Origin: Strongylocentrotus purpuratus
Taxonomy: Eukaryota; Echinodermata; Echinoidea; Camarodonta; Strongylocentrotidae
Assembly (NCBI RefSeq): GCF_000002235.5
Contig: NW_022145599.1
Span: forward strand, 27,727,856 to 27,791,855
Length of the DNA: 64,000 nucleotides
Reading direction: 5' to 3'
Part shown: piece after piece, positions 1 through 12,576 of the stretch
Layout: each line of letters begins with the position of its first letter
Position numbering within the stretch: position 1 is the stretch's first letter
The notes under the pieces: generated by a model
Told to the model about the DNA's origin: nothing
Seen by the model: only the letters and a program-made list of their open reading frames with translations
Databases searched by the model: none
Program-made: the position numbers and the translations under genes

Positions 1-3000
1 AACTGGCTTTCAATTGGAAGTTCCACACACAAAAAAAAAAAAAAAAAAATCTGTCAGATGATGGAATCTCGTTAACATTTTAAAGTCTAGTATTTGATTT
101 CTGGGAGCCAACCTTTTAAGATCTGATTCGAGTTCTGCTCTGAGGTTTGGTTTAGACAGCTCGTAGCCCATGTTATCATAGCCCTCACACAGCCCCATGC
201 CGAGCTCACCGGGCACAAACCGGCCGTCTGGACGCACTCCCACGTACAGCCGAGACTTGATGGTCTCGATGTGCTCTGCGTGTGTAGCATCGGTCCCTGA
301 GAATAAGAAAAGCAACATGTTTAGAGGTGTAAATGTGTTCTGGCAACAGTTGCTTCTAGATTTATTCCATTATAATATATAGGGTTAAGCTTGGGTTGTG
401 ATGGTTTTTAGATTAGACTACAAGTTACACTTGAGGTTGAGAGTAGGTATAATATTGGGTCCCAGGTTGAAGTTAGGTATTGTATTAGTATTACAGAACC
501 CTGGTCTTCTAAATATATAGTAAGCTGTAGTGAGCTGTAATTAAGAAGTTATGTAGGTCGAATAGTTAAAGGAAAAATGTGAAATATTCCCTGCACAGTG
601 GAGAGTCAGCGGTGTAAAAATGTGGAATCAAAATTAAATCCAAAGACCGGGGTAACAACACTCTATGAATTACTCTGATCAGATGACTCCTGTTTCCAGC
701 CAGAAGGGCAATAACTCTGTGTAAAATGATTCGGCTTAGGACCCTTCTGGCTGCAAACAGACAAAATGTACCGATATAGTGATCATTTTGATGATGAATG
801 TGATTCACAGCATCTACTATATTTCTGTTTAAAACAGATTATCATTTATAACAATGATGAGGTGCAAGATGGGTCAGAGTCTGATGCAATTTGATTAGTG
901 TTGGACATGAGGGCACATGTCAACATTGTAGGTCCTTGTGTAGGGTAAATTTCCTTACCGATGCCATGCTTATCCATGAGGGTGATGAGATCAGCTTCAG
1001 TCAGTAGGGGAGGGGCTTGTGTCTGACCATCTACCATCTAAAGAAAATAAAAGAAGCCAGGAGAATAAAGAAGGGTACTTTTCTCAGATATAGCTGGAAC
1101 ACAACTGTAACTGTCTGTAACACTAAGTAGATAATTTTATATTTTGTGTGTGTATAGCGCTGTATTGTATGACCTGCCAAATGGGGCCATGGTCCTGGGA
1201 TATATTGAGGTATAGTGGTTTATTCAATTGATTCTCAACCAAAAGGTTTATGGTTCTAATCTCTGCCCAGGATGTATGTCCTTTTAATCTCTCCTCACCT
1301 AGGTAAAAAAAAGGACCTGGAATAATCTAGACCTTTTGAAAGCATTGTAAGCTTACAACAGCTGCCCACTTTAATCAATATCTTGCAGATCCCCCCTCCT
1401 CCAACTTAAATACCACTCCAATATCTTTATCTTCCTAGGGTTACAATGAATTCTGAAACTCGCAAAGTCCTCATCTCTATTGATATTGGTTAAAAATGTT
1501 TGACCTCTGTCATACACAGGAATGATCATAGTGTTCCATTAGTCTTATCAAGAAAAACATGTACCGGTAGGTTTTCCTAGAGTGGCTCATCATTAATACA
1601 GAGTTGTCAAGTTATGTTTGAACACTTTACGTTTTTATAGCTTAATAACTTCTTAATCTTTTATTATTTTTGTCCCAATTCTACACTGATCTATTTCTCT
1701 TATGTATAATGTTACTGCTTTTAAAACCAACTCGATACCAGAATGGACTTTCCCCTTTAAAAATGAAATTGAAACTCCCACCATTCCTCACCTCAATCGA
1801 CGTGGGCTCGAAGGTATGACCCTTGTCATATACAGCCAAACAGGGATGATCTTAAAAGTTAATTTGTCATGCGAATAGTCTTAAAAGTTCCCTGAATTTG
1901 ATCTTCAGTCATCACAGACTTGCCAATAAATATCTGATTAATCAAAACTTTAAAGTTTTATTACTTCTTAATCTTATATTATTATTTTAAATCTCAATCC
2001 ACATAAAGCCCTGCCCATCCTCACCTCCAGCGAAGTGGGTTCAAAAGTCTGACCTCTGTCATAAACGGGGATGATTTTAGCATTCCATTTCTCATACGGG
2101 TAGACATCCAGGTAGTTCCTAGCTATGATCATCAGTCCCGTAGCAGTGAACTCCTCCTCGGCGATGGTGATGTTAACAATGGTCTCCTTTCCTTGGGCAT
2201 CCTGAAAACAGACATATACAACAACATTTTGATTGGTATTGGCGTGGTCAATCAATTGCATGTATAGGGTTAAGAATATGTGTACATGAGAACAGCAAGC
2301 TATTAAAGAAGTGTCTGACAATAAGCTCATAGACCTTCTGCTCATTACCCTGTAGGTTACCGTTGTATTTGATAGGGTGCATGGGTGGATGGGGGAATTG
2401 GGAGATGGGGGTTGGGCGTGGTCAATCAATAACATGTCTAGGGTTGAGAATATGTTTACCTGAGAGCAGCAAGCTAAGAAGTGTCTGACAATAAGCTCAT
2501 AGACCTTCTGCTCATTACCCTGTAGGTTACCGTTGTATTTGGTAGGGTGGATCGGAGGATGGGCGTGGTCAGTCTTCTTACCCTGCCTTGGATGGGGGCC
2601 TTGCTGCAGAAGATTACCGGCAAATGCTGGAAGAAAGAAAATTATTGAAATAGTGAATTTTGAAGACAACAGATTTCCTGGTAAGATACTGGATAAAACA
2701 ATTATCTTGTCTACCAAAATGGTAAAAATAAATAAATAATGTATGACAAAGGATGGGAGAGTTCATAAAGAGGAAAAAAACATATCTAACTCTATGGAAA
2801 GAGAATTACTGTAAATAATAAAAAATTTCATATGTACTTTCGAAACTGGGCAAATACTCCTACACTGTAAGAGAGAGAAGAGAAAGACAGTGAGACAGTG
2901 AGATAAACAGAGAGAGAAAGAGAGTGAGATAAACAGAGAGAGAAAGAGAGAGAGAAAGAGAGAGGGAGAAAGGGAGAGAGAGAGGGAGAAAGGGAGAGGG

Positions 3001-6000
3001 AGAGAGAGGGAGAGAAAGGAGGAATTTGAAAATAAATGACATTTAATTAAACATTTGAACAAAAAATACTATGTATAGATCAGTAATGCTTTGGATGTAG
3101 TACTGAGGGAGTTATTGAACACATACCTCCCCACTGGGCGTCCTGAGTCTGCTTCTCAATCAATGGAACTAAATTGAGCTCCTTTGGGAAAATGTTGGTC
3201 TCTGTACGAGGATAGCTGATGAATCTGAGTTGGAAAAGAAAGACAGAGACAGGAGGGGGAAGGAGGGAGGGCAAGAAAATGTTCATTAAAAAATGAGGAA
3301 AGAAATCAATGATAAAAATGCATAAGTTCATATGATTCTAAAATGTAGCACTCTGAGAGTGTATAGTGCTGTGGTAAAGGAGTGATCTTAATGCAAGGCA
3401 TTCACACTGAAATATAAAATTATTGCTAAGTTTTGGGTATTACCTTTAAACATACACATATTACAGGAAAAGACCAGTTTTGGAAACACCCCCTATCAAA
3501 AAATGAAATGGAAGCTCTTATTACCAATCATGTGAAAGAATATGTTTTGACTAATACGTGATGATACAAATTTTACCGCTTTGAATTATTATCTATTTGG
3601 ACCTGATAGATATCGCGCAAGTGTCGCATAGTCCCATATACATCTTTCTGTGTACAGTTCTTGTAACTTTACCAAGACTGGGCCAAGTTTCTTATCATTT
3701 TGATGATTCCAGAACCTTACAGTACACACCAATACTTATATGCTAGATGATCAACCTTTTCTGATCGATTCCACAACGTTTCTTTCACAATGCGATCGCA
3801 TGACCATAACTGGTCTTTATCTTTAATATCTAATTGGCCAGCATCAGCTGAAGATTACGACAAACTCACCCCTGAGTATAAAGTTTTTCTGCTATCTTCA
3901 TGGCCTGCTGGGCACTGATCTTCAGCTTACGGGCAGCAAGCTTCTCTAGTTCCTGATCAACCGTTGGTCAAACACAAGAAGAAAATAAAGCAAAGACTAT
4001 GAGCTTCTCATAATATACACAAATATACTGGAACACATCAAACATTGAAATACGTAGTACAATAATGAAGTATGTATTCAATAGCAAAAAAGTTCTCTGA
4101 ATTTCGAAATGGAATTTAATAACTTTGTAATACATGATGAAAAGCAAGTAATAACATGAACATGTACCTCGTATACAATACTACATGTGTTGTAATCAAT
4201 AATTTAGACATGTATTGTCATTATCTGTTTTATAGATCGCATGTAGGACTACGACGAAAGCTCAGTATGCAAGACTGTAGTATTAAACTCCAGAAAAAAT
4301 AAATATTATCATCAAAGATATATGAGTATACTTCTTTTAGTAGACTGTGGAGAGATACATCCATTTGGTTCTGTGAACAGATGTTATTTTCTTGGTTGTT
4401 TGTATGTGTATACATGTATGTGTTTCTATTGTACTTTATTTGTCTGTCTTGATTTCTTATATTGCCTGTTTATTTCTGATGGAAAGCATATTTCCACATG
4501 TGTGGACAAGAATTAGTAAGGAATCATATCATCAATTATAGTAGTCATTCCAAATCGTGAAAAGTTTGAAAGCTGAATTAGATACATACCACAGTATCCA
4601 GTGGCAGTGGTCTCCATTTACTCTTGGGTTTACTGCGCTCATCAACAACAGTTGCAAGAGGGTTCTAAGAAATGAAGAAATCAATATAAGATTTAGTAAA
4701 ATAGTTTCATTACCAAGATAATGATAACTCAGGCTCTGTTGATTGTTACGCATCAACTAAACATTTGAAGTAGCTGTTTTGTTTTGAGTTTCCATATCTT
4801 TTCCAAATTCTTTCTACTGGAGCCAATGACAGATTGATTTATCATTTATGTAAACATTTTAATTGAATCAGTTTCATGGCAATTTACATGAATTTCTCAA
4901 GCATACCCAGCTCAAACAAAGTCATACAATTATCTCTTGTCAGATTTACATCAGACAGCTTTCTGACCATTCTGACTGCATGAATCTTTGTAATAATAAT
5001 AATAACAGCTAGTTCTTACATAGCGCTTTTCAGGACCGAAGGCCCACTCAAAGCGCTTTACAGATAAATATATTATTACCCTAACATTCATTTATTTTAT
5101 ACATTTTCTGGCTTCTTTTCATACCTCTTTCTTTATATAATTTTCAGTTTTGAGAAAATTTTGCTACTGATACAAAGCCAACTTTGGAATTCAATTGAAG
5201 CTTTTGGATGAGTATTTTACCCAAGTTTAAGACAGCTCCAGAGTTAACTAAAGCCACCAATTTTGGAGCCCTTGATTGGCACTTGGCAGGCATGAGGTTG
5301 TTATACGCAGTCATTGTAGTCATATGCAGCTTTTTTCACACACAGCTAAAATTCATTGTATCTAGAGCTGATTAGTTTAAAGCTTATTAGTACTAGTGTA
5401 AAGGAGAGATTAGACCAGCCTGTAAGGTCACTGGACAGGTGGTTATCTCATTAATTCAGCTCTCAAATAACACAAGAAAAATAGGATCATGGTGGACCAA
5501 TGGTCACCGATTAGGCATTGTTTGTTATATAGAGGGTGCAAGTAGCTACAAGTAGTGCAGTGGGCCTTTAAAGCTGTTTAACTTAACAGTTTTAAACAGC
5601 TTTAAAGAAAATTTTCCGTGTGAACATCGTTTATACGATGTTCTGATAAGATACGAAGTCGCGATTCATACGCCCCTCAAAGCAGGCTGCAGATATGAAG
5701 TTTGTATCTAGAGAGCTTGACATTTTGTGTGTGAACGGTTATACATGTTTAAACTGGATGGAGCGTGCGCTTTGTTTGATATTACATGACCTTCAATGCG
5801 TAATGGCACTACTGCGCTTTTTAAGAGCAGTAGTTAATCACGAAACGATCAACGATCGCACCAAAATTTATCTGTGTGAATGATGTCGTATGTAAAGCTG
5901 ATTAGTTTAAAGAGCTTTAAACTAATCAGCTTTAAAGAATTGTACTTGTGTGTGAAAAGGCTGCACGTTCGATGCCTTTAATTGCACATTACAATGAATT

Positions 6001-8524
6001 AATCATGTGACTTCACATGGCTAATCAATGAAAATGTTGCCTTAAGGTCTGCTTGCTTAAGCAAAGTACTTAGATGGTATCTCACTACAAGTTTAGACAT
6101 AATCCTTAGCCTAAATGCTAAGGACAACACTGACTTAAAATCTGTTTACAGAATTGAATGCAGCCCCAGAAGTGTTACCTCAGTACAGATTTCGTAGAAG
6201 ACTTGACAGGCCAGTTGATCAAATAACCTATGCCTCTTCCAGTGGAACTCAACCAGGCCATCTTCAGTCTTATGTGTTACTGAATGGGAAAGAATGGATA
6301 AATGATTAACCTTTCGCAATCATACACTGTACAAAAAAAATATGAATTTATACTAAAATATGATTCAATCTTTAGTCTGAACTTTAAAAAAATTCATATT
6401 AGAGAAGATGATATCATAAAGATATATACTACGTTTTTTTTAATCTACCTGAATTCTTCAATAATCCAATTAATATGAGGAAAATGTAATATTTCATTAA
6501 CAATGGTTGTTTTATTGCCCATATCAATGACTTCATAAGCCTACATGTGCAATCCAAAGGCCATCTTCCCATCCAGAGTAGACTATCTGATGGTTTCCAT
6601 GGTTACAGAAAACTTTGCATAATTACCTTTGATCTTATAGAATGTTTCCGGAATGAAGGCTTCAACCTGCTTGTAGCGTTCCACTACGAAACCCAGGGTA
6701 GGGAACTGACAAGAGCCGAAGCTGATGAGCTGGTTCTGCAGAAGATCAGGGAAGACTCTCTGGAGGCGTAGGGTCTGGAATCGGGTGAAAGCAGCACCTG
6801 TTCGGATAAAAAATATAAGCTTCGAGTTAAATCCAGAGATGCCAACCTCTTGACATAAAAAAACAGACTGAGTATCCTAAAAAAAAAAAAAAAAAAGATT
6901 TTCACGCAAACTCGACTCTACCACTGGCCCATCGGCCCCGGGCCAGTAAAATTTGAGAAAAATGTTTGCTCTTTCATTAAAAGTTATTGAAAAAATTGTA
7001 AAGCAAAGTTTTTGTTGGGTTTGTGGGGGTTTACTTATACATGTTTCTATGTGATTCCATTGTTTTTATGAGTTTAAAAAAAAAAAAAATTAAAAATTGT
7101 TTTTTTGATGAAAAATCGTATTTTAAGATTTTAAGATCGCATTTCACTCTTATTATCGTACTAAATATGATTTAATCGTACTGGTTGGCATCTCTGTAAA
7201 TCCTTTGCCATCAGCACATTGAATGCAAATGCCCATTGCACCACTCTCAAGAGAGAGACATTCATCTCCATTCGCCACTCCATACCCGGGAGCAAGGGGG
7301 GGGGGGGGAACGTGGTATGATTTGAAAATACATGTGAGAGAAATTGCCCTTATAATAATGTATGAGTGTTCTTCATGTGTAAAGGTGTAAGCAGGCATGA
7401 ATCCAGTTGCATGATTATAATACGGGGGGAAGGGGGGGGGGAGTATAAAAAAAAGGATTCAGGGAAAAAAAGAATGGCATCTAACAAAACCCCCCCCCCC
7501 CTTTTGAGTAAGAGAATTGGGAAAAATCATTTAGCCCCCCCCCCCCCCCCCCCCCCCCCCCTCCCATTAAAACATGGTAGGATGCAAGCTACCTTTTCCA
7601 ACCTTAGCCCAATACTTACATGTGTAATATCTGAGTGAGGAGGAAAGGGAGAGGAGATGGAGGAGCAGATGGTGGATGAGGGGAAGAGGCACTTAAGTCT
7701 ATCTGACAGGGAAAAACAAACTATCAAAGCCCCACTGTCCTACTTGTAGCTACTTGCTCCCTCTATATAGAAAACTTCCCCAATCGGTGCCTGTTGGTCC
7801 CCCATGATCCTCTTTTTCTTATGTTAGTTGAGAGCTGAGTTAATGAGATAGCCACCTGTCAGTGACCTCGCTGTGTGGTCTAATCCCTTCTGGCCCAGTA
7901 GTAGTGTCGGTCTTTAAGCTTACTGCTGGCAATCTTCATTAAGTGAAATCAATAGTTCTGTAATGATATCATGTCATGGTCATACTAGCAAACTAGCTCT
8001 CTTACCTATCCTTAGGTCAAGCTGCTGCCTAACGTCCACTGCTTGGGAAACACGCTGGTCAGGTCTGACAAGATTCGCACACGCACGGGTGATGGATCTA
8101 CATGACAAAGAGTATTTCTTTCAATGATCAAGAAACAAGATATTCATCTGGGAAGGAACAGGAAAGTTGAATATGATGTTACCAGTCTCATGCTAGTTTC
8201 AAATTGCACAGGGATATCTACCCTAAATCTCTGTGTATAAGATGCACTCCTATTTTTAAGACCAAATATATATTTTTTTTAAACCCAAGGGACTTTCATT
8301 TTGATACGAGGTGAAGTTAATGGCGCCGATTTGTGCTTGTCACAAATAAAGGAACAACTGCAGAATTAAGCCCAGACAAACTTTCCTCCGAGTCCAAACA
8401 GAAATTTGGACAGGCTATATAGTTTTCGAGTGGTGAGACGATATCCCCTGTGTGAGTGAGCTGAAGACACAGGTAAGCTTCGGCCGTCAGAGTGCCATGT
8501 AAAGGGCATAATTTATTGAGACAG

Positions 8525-8556
<32 letters not shown>

Positions 8557-11500
8557 ATCCCCTTCAAATTAGGAATGTAGGGCAACTTCAAATAGTATCC
8601 TATTCTTTATTCGCATTATGTTATTTATGTTGAGACACAGAGGTTTTTGAAAACCACTAAAAAGTAGCATTTTGAAGACTCAAAATATCCTGTACCTGTG
8701 TATAAGACGCATCCCCGACTTTTGAATTTTTCCGATGCAAAAAAAGTGTGTCTTATACACAGAGATTTACGGTATTGTTTTTATGATAAATGTGAGAATA
8801 ATAAGTTTTTTGTGATTTTTCTGTTATCAAAGTGATAATTAATCTGTTTTTAAAATTTAAATGATATCTTATAATCATAAAAATTTCAGATAAATACGAA
8901 AACAAAGATAACCACATACATAATTTAACCCTCGTCGTACTGGGCTATTATAGCTCCTGATTAGTGGGAATGCTTACAAATTTTAGTGATACATGTGCAA
9001 TACATCATCTGTTTGGAACCAGAAGGTTGTTATCTGATGATTTGAGTTAACGCCTTTATGCTTCCAAACAGACGACATGTAGTTTGAAACAATATCATTA
9101 CAGGATGTATTATATTGTTTAAAAGGGCAGAGCTTTACCATTATTGTACAAGTAAATACATCACATCTCAACTGTACTTACTGCGGAGTAATCTCGGAGA
9201 ACCGGGCTCTGTATACATCCAGTCTAGGTTTCACTATTTGGGAGGAAAATGACACCCAACAAGTGGTTATCAGAAGTTATTATACATGTATATCAAATAT
9301 CAAAAAGACTTCAATTAATTTTCATGAATATTGAATGATGCTGCTACTTTAAATGGTGTCAGCAGCAATTTGCACATTACAGTTTCAATTATCTGTGTTT
9401 AACAACACCTAATGTCTTAACAGCACAGAAAAGGCAGAAAACAGTTTCATTTTCAGACGAAAATACTATAATCAGGAATATAAGCACCATCATATTTCAT
9501 TTTGTTTTCAACTATCATTTTCTTCAAAGGAACACAAGTCTGTGACTTCATCACATCTAATCATCAAATAAAAATATGATGCAATTATGAATACATTTTT
9601 GTTAACCAAGCATTACAAATATAAATGAAGCACTGAATTGTACGATTGTATTCCTGTATCTTTTCTGCAGTCAGTCTCTTAATTTCTGACTAGTTTCATA
9701 CCTGGTCTGTATACATCAATGATGTGATAGATAATATTCACTCCTTCCCATCACAATGCTAATATTAGATAATTTTTGTTAAATGACAAATATAAAGTGA
9801 AATATGTTAACTGCATAAAAGATTGGTTTTCCAATATCTAATTTTTTTTCTTTCTGTCCAAAATAAAATTCTGCAGTCCTAAGTCTCCTGATTTCTCATT
9901 GGTTTCATACCTGCTTTGCAAACATCAATGACCTCATAGCCAATATTCTCCCCTTCCCTATCACAATCAGTCCATATGACGAGGACATCAGCCGCTCTTG
10001 CTTCTCTCTCTAACGTTCTCTGTGGTGGAGAAATTATAATCCATGCATTAAACAGCTAAGACCCTGGAATAAATGGTACCAACAAAAGTGTCATGATGCA
10101 GCACCCAGCAGTGAATGAGAAAATTTGCCATTTCTCCCTTCACCAGTACACTCTAATGAAAAAGGAATTGGCCCTGATTGATTAAGAATGTTACATAATC
10201 ACTTTGTTTGTTTGTTTTATTTCCGTATAAAAAAAGACAACATGCATTCAGTAAAACAATAGTGAATAGAATTATGCATTACAAGATAAAATAAACGGAT
10301 GGATAGCCCATATTCAGTGGTATTATGATGCCGCTGGTCTTCCTTGGGGACCAGAAATGGTACAGTAAAACAACACACAATATACATTACCAAATGACAG
10401 AGAAAAATGGCAAAACATAAATTCCCAAGCAAAATATAGTAAGAAATTAAATATTCAGGACAGACAGTATAGAGAAAAGAAACTAGTATTTATAGAAACA
10501 GAATTGTGTGAAGTAAACTACAAATAAATGCAAATTCTCAACATGCTCTATACGGTCAAGGTCTCAATATAAGGTTCACATTATAGCAAAATATACAAAA
10601 TACAAAAATCACATATACAAAATTAGTCTTTTGATTAAACTGGCATTTTAAAATTTCCAATAATTATAGTAGAGTAATTCCACACTTTTAACGCCCAACA
10701 CAGTTCAAACATTACCTACATTGTGGTGGAGTTCATACACAGATTCCAACTATAGAATTTTTACACAAACAATGTGCAAGTTGAAGCAGAACCCTCCACT
10801 ACAGTAAATAGTCAAATGTATCCATAGTCAAATGTATCTATAGTCAGATGTATCCATAGTCAAATGTATCCATAGTCAAATGTATCTATAGTCAAATGTA
10901 TCCATAGTCAAATGTATCCATAGTCAAATGTATCTAGTCAAATGATCCATAGTCAAATGTATCCATAGTAAAATGTATATATAGTCAAATGTATCTATAG
11001 TCAATTGTATCTATAGTCAAATGTATCTATAGTCAAATGGATCTATAGTCAAATGTATCCATAGTCAATTAATCCCATATATTAAGCTTTTTTAATATGT
11101 CGTATGTGATATTCCTTTACCTTAATATCTTTGTAGTTCTCTGGGCATCCTTTCTGCACAGGAGCATCAAAGAGGGCCACAGGATTGCATGAATGCCTTT
11201 GGAAGATATACAAAAGAAAAATTCATTACTTTTATTATTGTATTATAACAATTGAATATATATCATACAACGTTTACATCCAATTAGAGCAGCAAAAGTG
11301 ACAGTTTAATTACATTCCAACTCAAAACAATCTGTCAATGACACAGAAAAGCATGACTACCGGTATGGTATATTGACACTTATTCCATTGAATACACTTT
11401 TATTTAATGGAATAAACCCCTTCTTTGTCTGATGTCTCTTATTTTATCAACATGTATGTGCCTTTCATTACTGTGGAAATCTGTGTTATTATTTCTTTGC

Positions 11501-12576
11501 AGTATAATCTATTCCTATGAATACGGGGTTTATGATAACATCACAAATGTACATGTCTTGACAATGTATAGGAGAAGATAACTATTCCAATATCTGATAC
11601 ATTCTTTATTTTCACCTTCAAATTCAAAATGAAATTCAAAAAAAATAATAGAAATCTTTGCCTTAAGAACAAGTAAACTAAATTCAACCCATTGACTACT
11701 GAATTTGTTTCATTCCTATAGGGTTCAATACAGTCCCGATGAGCCACCCAGTTCCTGTAGGCAATGGGTTAGATCCAAAATGCATGATTAGCTCAAAGGT
11801 GGTATGTATTCAGACAATATGAAGTCAACAATAGAGGATCAAAGATTGATTTCTTTGCAGTTTATAGTACCCCAAAGTCTTACCATTTCTGATAGGCCAA
11901 AGCAAATTCATAGTTCAAGAGATGCCCGGAGACTGACGTCATGGTCATATCACATTGCTGATTCAACATGCTGTAGTCAAACTCATAAATCTTATTGAAC
12001 TTTGAGAAGCCTTCTCTCTGGAACAGAAACAAAAATGATTGAAATCATAAATGTTAAGAATCAACGATACATGAAAAGTAAAGTACACTTTTACATCACT
12101 ATAGTGTTAATAGAGTTAGGGCTATTTGACAGAAACGACACATACCAACATACATCCAATCATTTTCTTGGGAAAAGAGAAAAAAAATGATTAAAAAAAA
12201 AAAAAATTCTTCACTTCATTAATAGCCTTTACCATTTTTTGATTTAGATGAATGGACATTCATGCTTTCTATAAGACAAATAACAAAGTACAATAAAATA
12301 TTTATTGAGCCAAATCACAACTTATGAAATGCCCTTGACCGGTTAAAACTGTATTAACTGTTCCTGCAATCTCAGTTGAATCAAAGCATTCGATAAAAGC
12401 TTTAAACATTTATTCTGTCAACTTACCCTCCTGTATCTACCGTGAGACATGACATCTGCTATTGACTTGGCAGCATCATTCTTCTCTGCTACATTCAGAA
12501 CCTTGGTTGCATGTCCTCGTGCCATGTTGATGTAGGTGCACAAAGAGATCCTCAAGCAAGACTTCCAAATCAACAT
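1..12576 (-). CDS. TOP3A: DNA topoisomerase III alpha, 15 exons, 3' end outside window
   Basis: Type IA topoisomerase that passes single strands and dissolves double Holliday junctions with BLM and RMI; the family acts in nucleus and mitochondrion. Exons read from intact GT..AG borders with matching phases: 12427-12576, 11884-12017, 11121-11196, 9911-10019, 9182-9233, 8006-8097, 6627-6797, 6179-6279, 4590-4664, 3870-3952, 3127-3224, 2460-2626, 2025-2201, 959-1037, and about 113-296 (last donor weak, end uncertain). They give about 580 residues collinear with human TOP3A. Seen: TOPRIM glutamate in EKNDAAK (exon 1), acidic DCDREGEN (exon 4), [15 protein letters not shown] (exon 7), catalytic tyrosine in [11 protein letters not shown] (exon 11, about residue 352), HPPIHPTKY (exon 12) and [14 protein letters not shown] (exon 15). 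The C-terminal zinc fingers would lie left of the window. Introns carry several transposons. Confidence 0.95.
1440..1920 (-). pseudogene. Two degenerate copies of TOP3A exon 13 3' part
   Basis: Two diverged copies of the 3' half of TOP3A exon 13 (real exon 2025-2201) lie in the next intron, at about 1440-1595 and 1775-1920. Both keep words such as gacctctgtcat or its variants, followed by gatgat and, further on, a remnant of the tcatcag segment. The copy near 1785 keeps the cctcacct donor context. Their frames are broken. Flanking intron sequence (acttcttaatctt near 1645 and 1962) is repeated too, so these are tandem genomic duplications rather than retrocopies. Confidence 0.8.
2241..2414 (-). 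pseudogene. Decayed tandem copy of TOP3A exon 12 3' part
   Basis: This intronic stretch repeats, about 170-174 bp away, the 3' part of TOP3A exon 12 and the start of the following intron (2415-2560). A block of roughly 60 bases from 2311 is nearly identical to 2481 onward. The copy has extra bases near its former donor and does not keep the exon's reading frame, so it is a dead partial exon in the intron after exon 12. The two units share the edge word ggcgtggtca. Confidence 0.85.
4985..5085 (+). repeat. Short AGCGC repeat (SINE/LINE-tail type)
   Basis: An (AAT)n run is followed by acatagcgcttttcagg and then ctcaaagcgctttacag. This AGCGC...AAAGCGCTTTACA signature is seen at the ends of many dispersed animal SINE and LINE copies. 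It lies in a TOP3A intron. The family is not identified. Confidence 0.5.
5325..5965. mobile_element. MITE with TGCAGC terminal inverted repeats
   Basis: The left end TGCAGCTTTTTTCACACACA is mirrored by the right end, which reads TGCAGCCTTTTCACACACAA on the other strand. A second inner inverted pair (gctgattagtttaaag) follows on both sides. No coding capacity is seen. It lies in a TOP3A intron and contains one copy of a 165-bp dispersed repeat. I could not define a target-site duplication. Confidence 0.7.
5405..5565 (+). repeat. 165-bp dispersed repeat, copy 1
   Basis: It starts with gattagaccagcctg and ends with tagctacaagtag. It matches 7733-7905 (opposite strand) and 12965-13105 (same strand) over most of its length, including caggtggttatctcat and cagctctc. 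No box A/B pair or TIR was recognised, so it could be a SINE or a MITE core. Confidence 0.7.
6834..7196. mobile_element. MITE with CAGAGATGCCAACC ends
   Basis: Perfect 14-bp terminal inverted repeats CAGAGATGCCAACC lie at both ends, flanked on each side by taaatc, a likely target-site duplication of at least 6 bp. The interior is AT-rich, non-coding, and includes a conserved block around ctaccactggccc. A second, longer copy lies at 28518-29036. The CAG-type ends suggest hAT-like; this is inference. Confidence 0.75.
7410..7565. repeat. Long G and C homopolymer runs
   Basis: Several poly-G and poly-C runs, one of them about 30 bases, interspersed with A-rich sequence inside a TOP3A intron. Exact lengths are unreliable in assemblies. 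No gene is seen. Confidence 0.8.
7733..7905 (-). repeat. 165-bp dispersed repeat, copy 2
   Basis: Reverse-strand copy of the repeat at 5405-5565. It shares gattagacc, caggtgg.tatctcattaa, cagctctcaa and the end tagctacaagtag. It lies in the TOP3A intron between exons 6 and 7. Confidence 0.75.
8219..8774. mobile_element. MITE with TAAATCTCTGTGTATAAGA ends
   Basis: The left end TACCCTAAATCTCTGTGTAT is mirrored by TACCGTAAATCTCTGTGTAT on the opposite strand at the right end. A second internal copy of ctgtgtataagacgca lies near 8695. An A-run of about 29 bases lies inside. Part of the interior (8319-8500, with tttcctccgagtccaaa) resembles 34973-35160. No coding frame is seen; superfamily undetermined. 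Confidence 0.75.
10200..10440 (-). mobile_element. Probable LINE 3' end, intronic
   Basis: On the minus strand the segment ends in tacggaaataaaa followed by (aaac)n, and includes tggtccccaaggaagacc and gggctatccatccg. An AATAAA followed by a simple A-rich tail is typical of a 5'-truncated non-LTR element. No reverse transcriptase residues remain here, so the family is open. Confidence 0.5.
10809..11071. repeat. 16-bp minisatellite, about 16.5 copies
   Basis: Tandem copies of agtcaaatgtatccat and the variant agtcaaatgtatctat, almost all exactly 16 bp, with a few point variants and two shortened units. It lies in the TOP3A intron between exons 3 and 4, just downstream of exon 3 in the direction of transcription. 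Confidence 0.95.
12525..12576 (-). other. TOP3A: Alternative TOP3A start: likely mitochondrial leader
   Basis: Two in-frame ATGs lie 17 codons apart at the start of TOP3A exon 1 (12576 and 12525). The upstream one adds [17 protein letters not shown], a basic, amphipathic-looking leader without acidic residues. The downstream one gives [20 protein letters not shown]. Human TOP3A also has an N-terminal mitochondrial form and a shorter nuclear form starting a few residues before the conserved core. By analogy I infer dual targeting by alternative initiation; the targeting itself is not shown by sequence alone. Confidence 0.6.

Noticed and set aside
2763-3062. Overlapping leucine/serine-rich open frames on the minus strand
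   Set aside because: They come from a (gaga)n purine tract in a TOP3A intron and show only low-complexity repeats.
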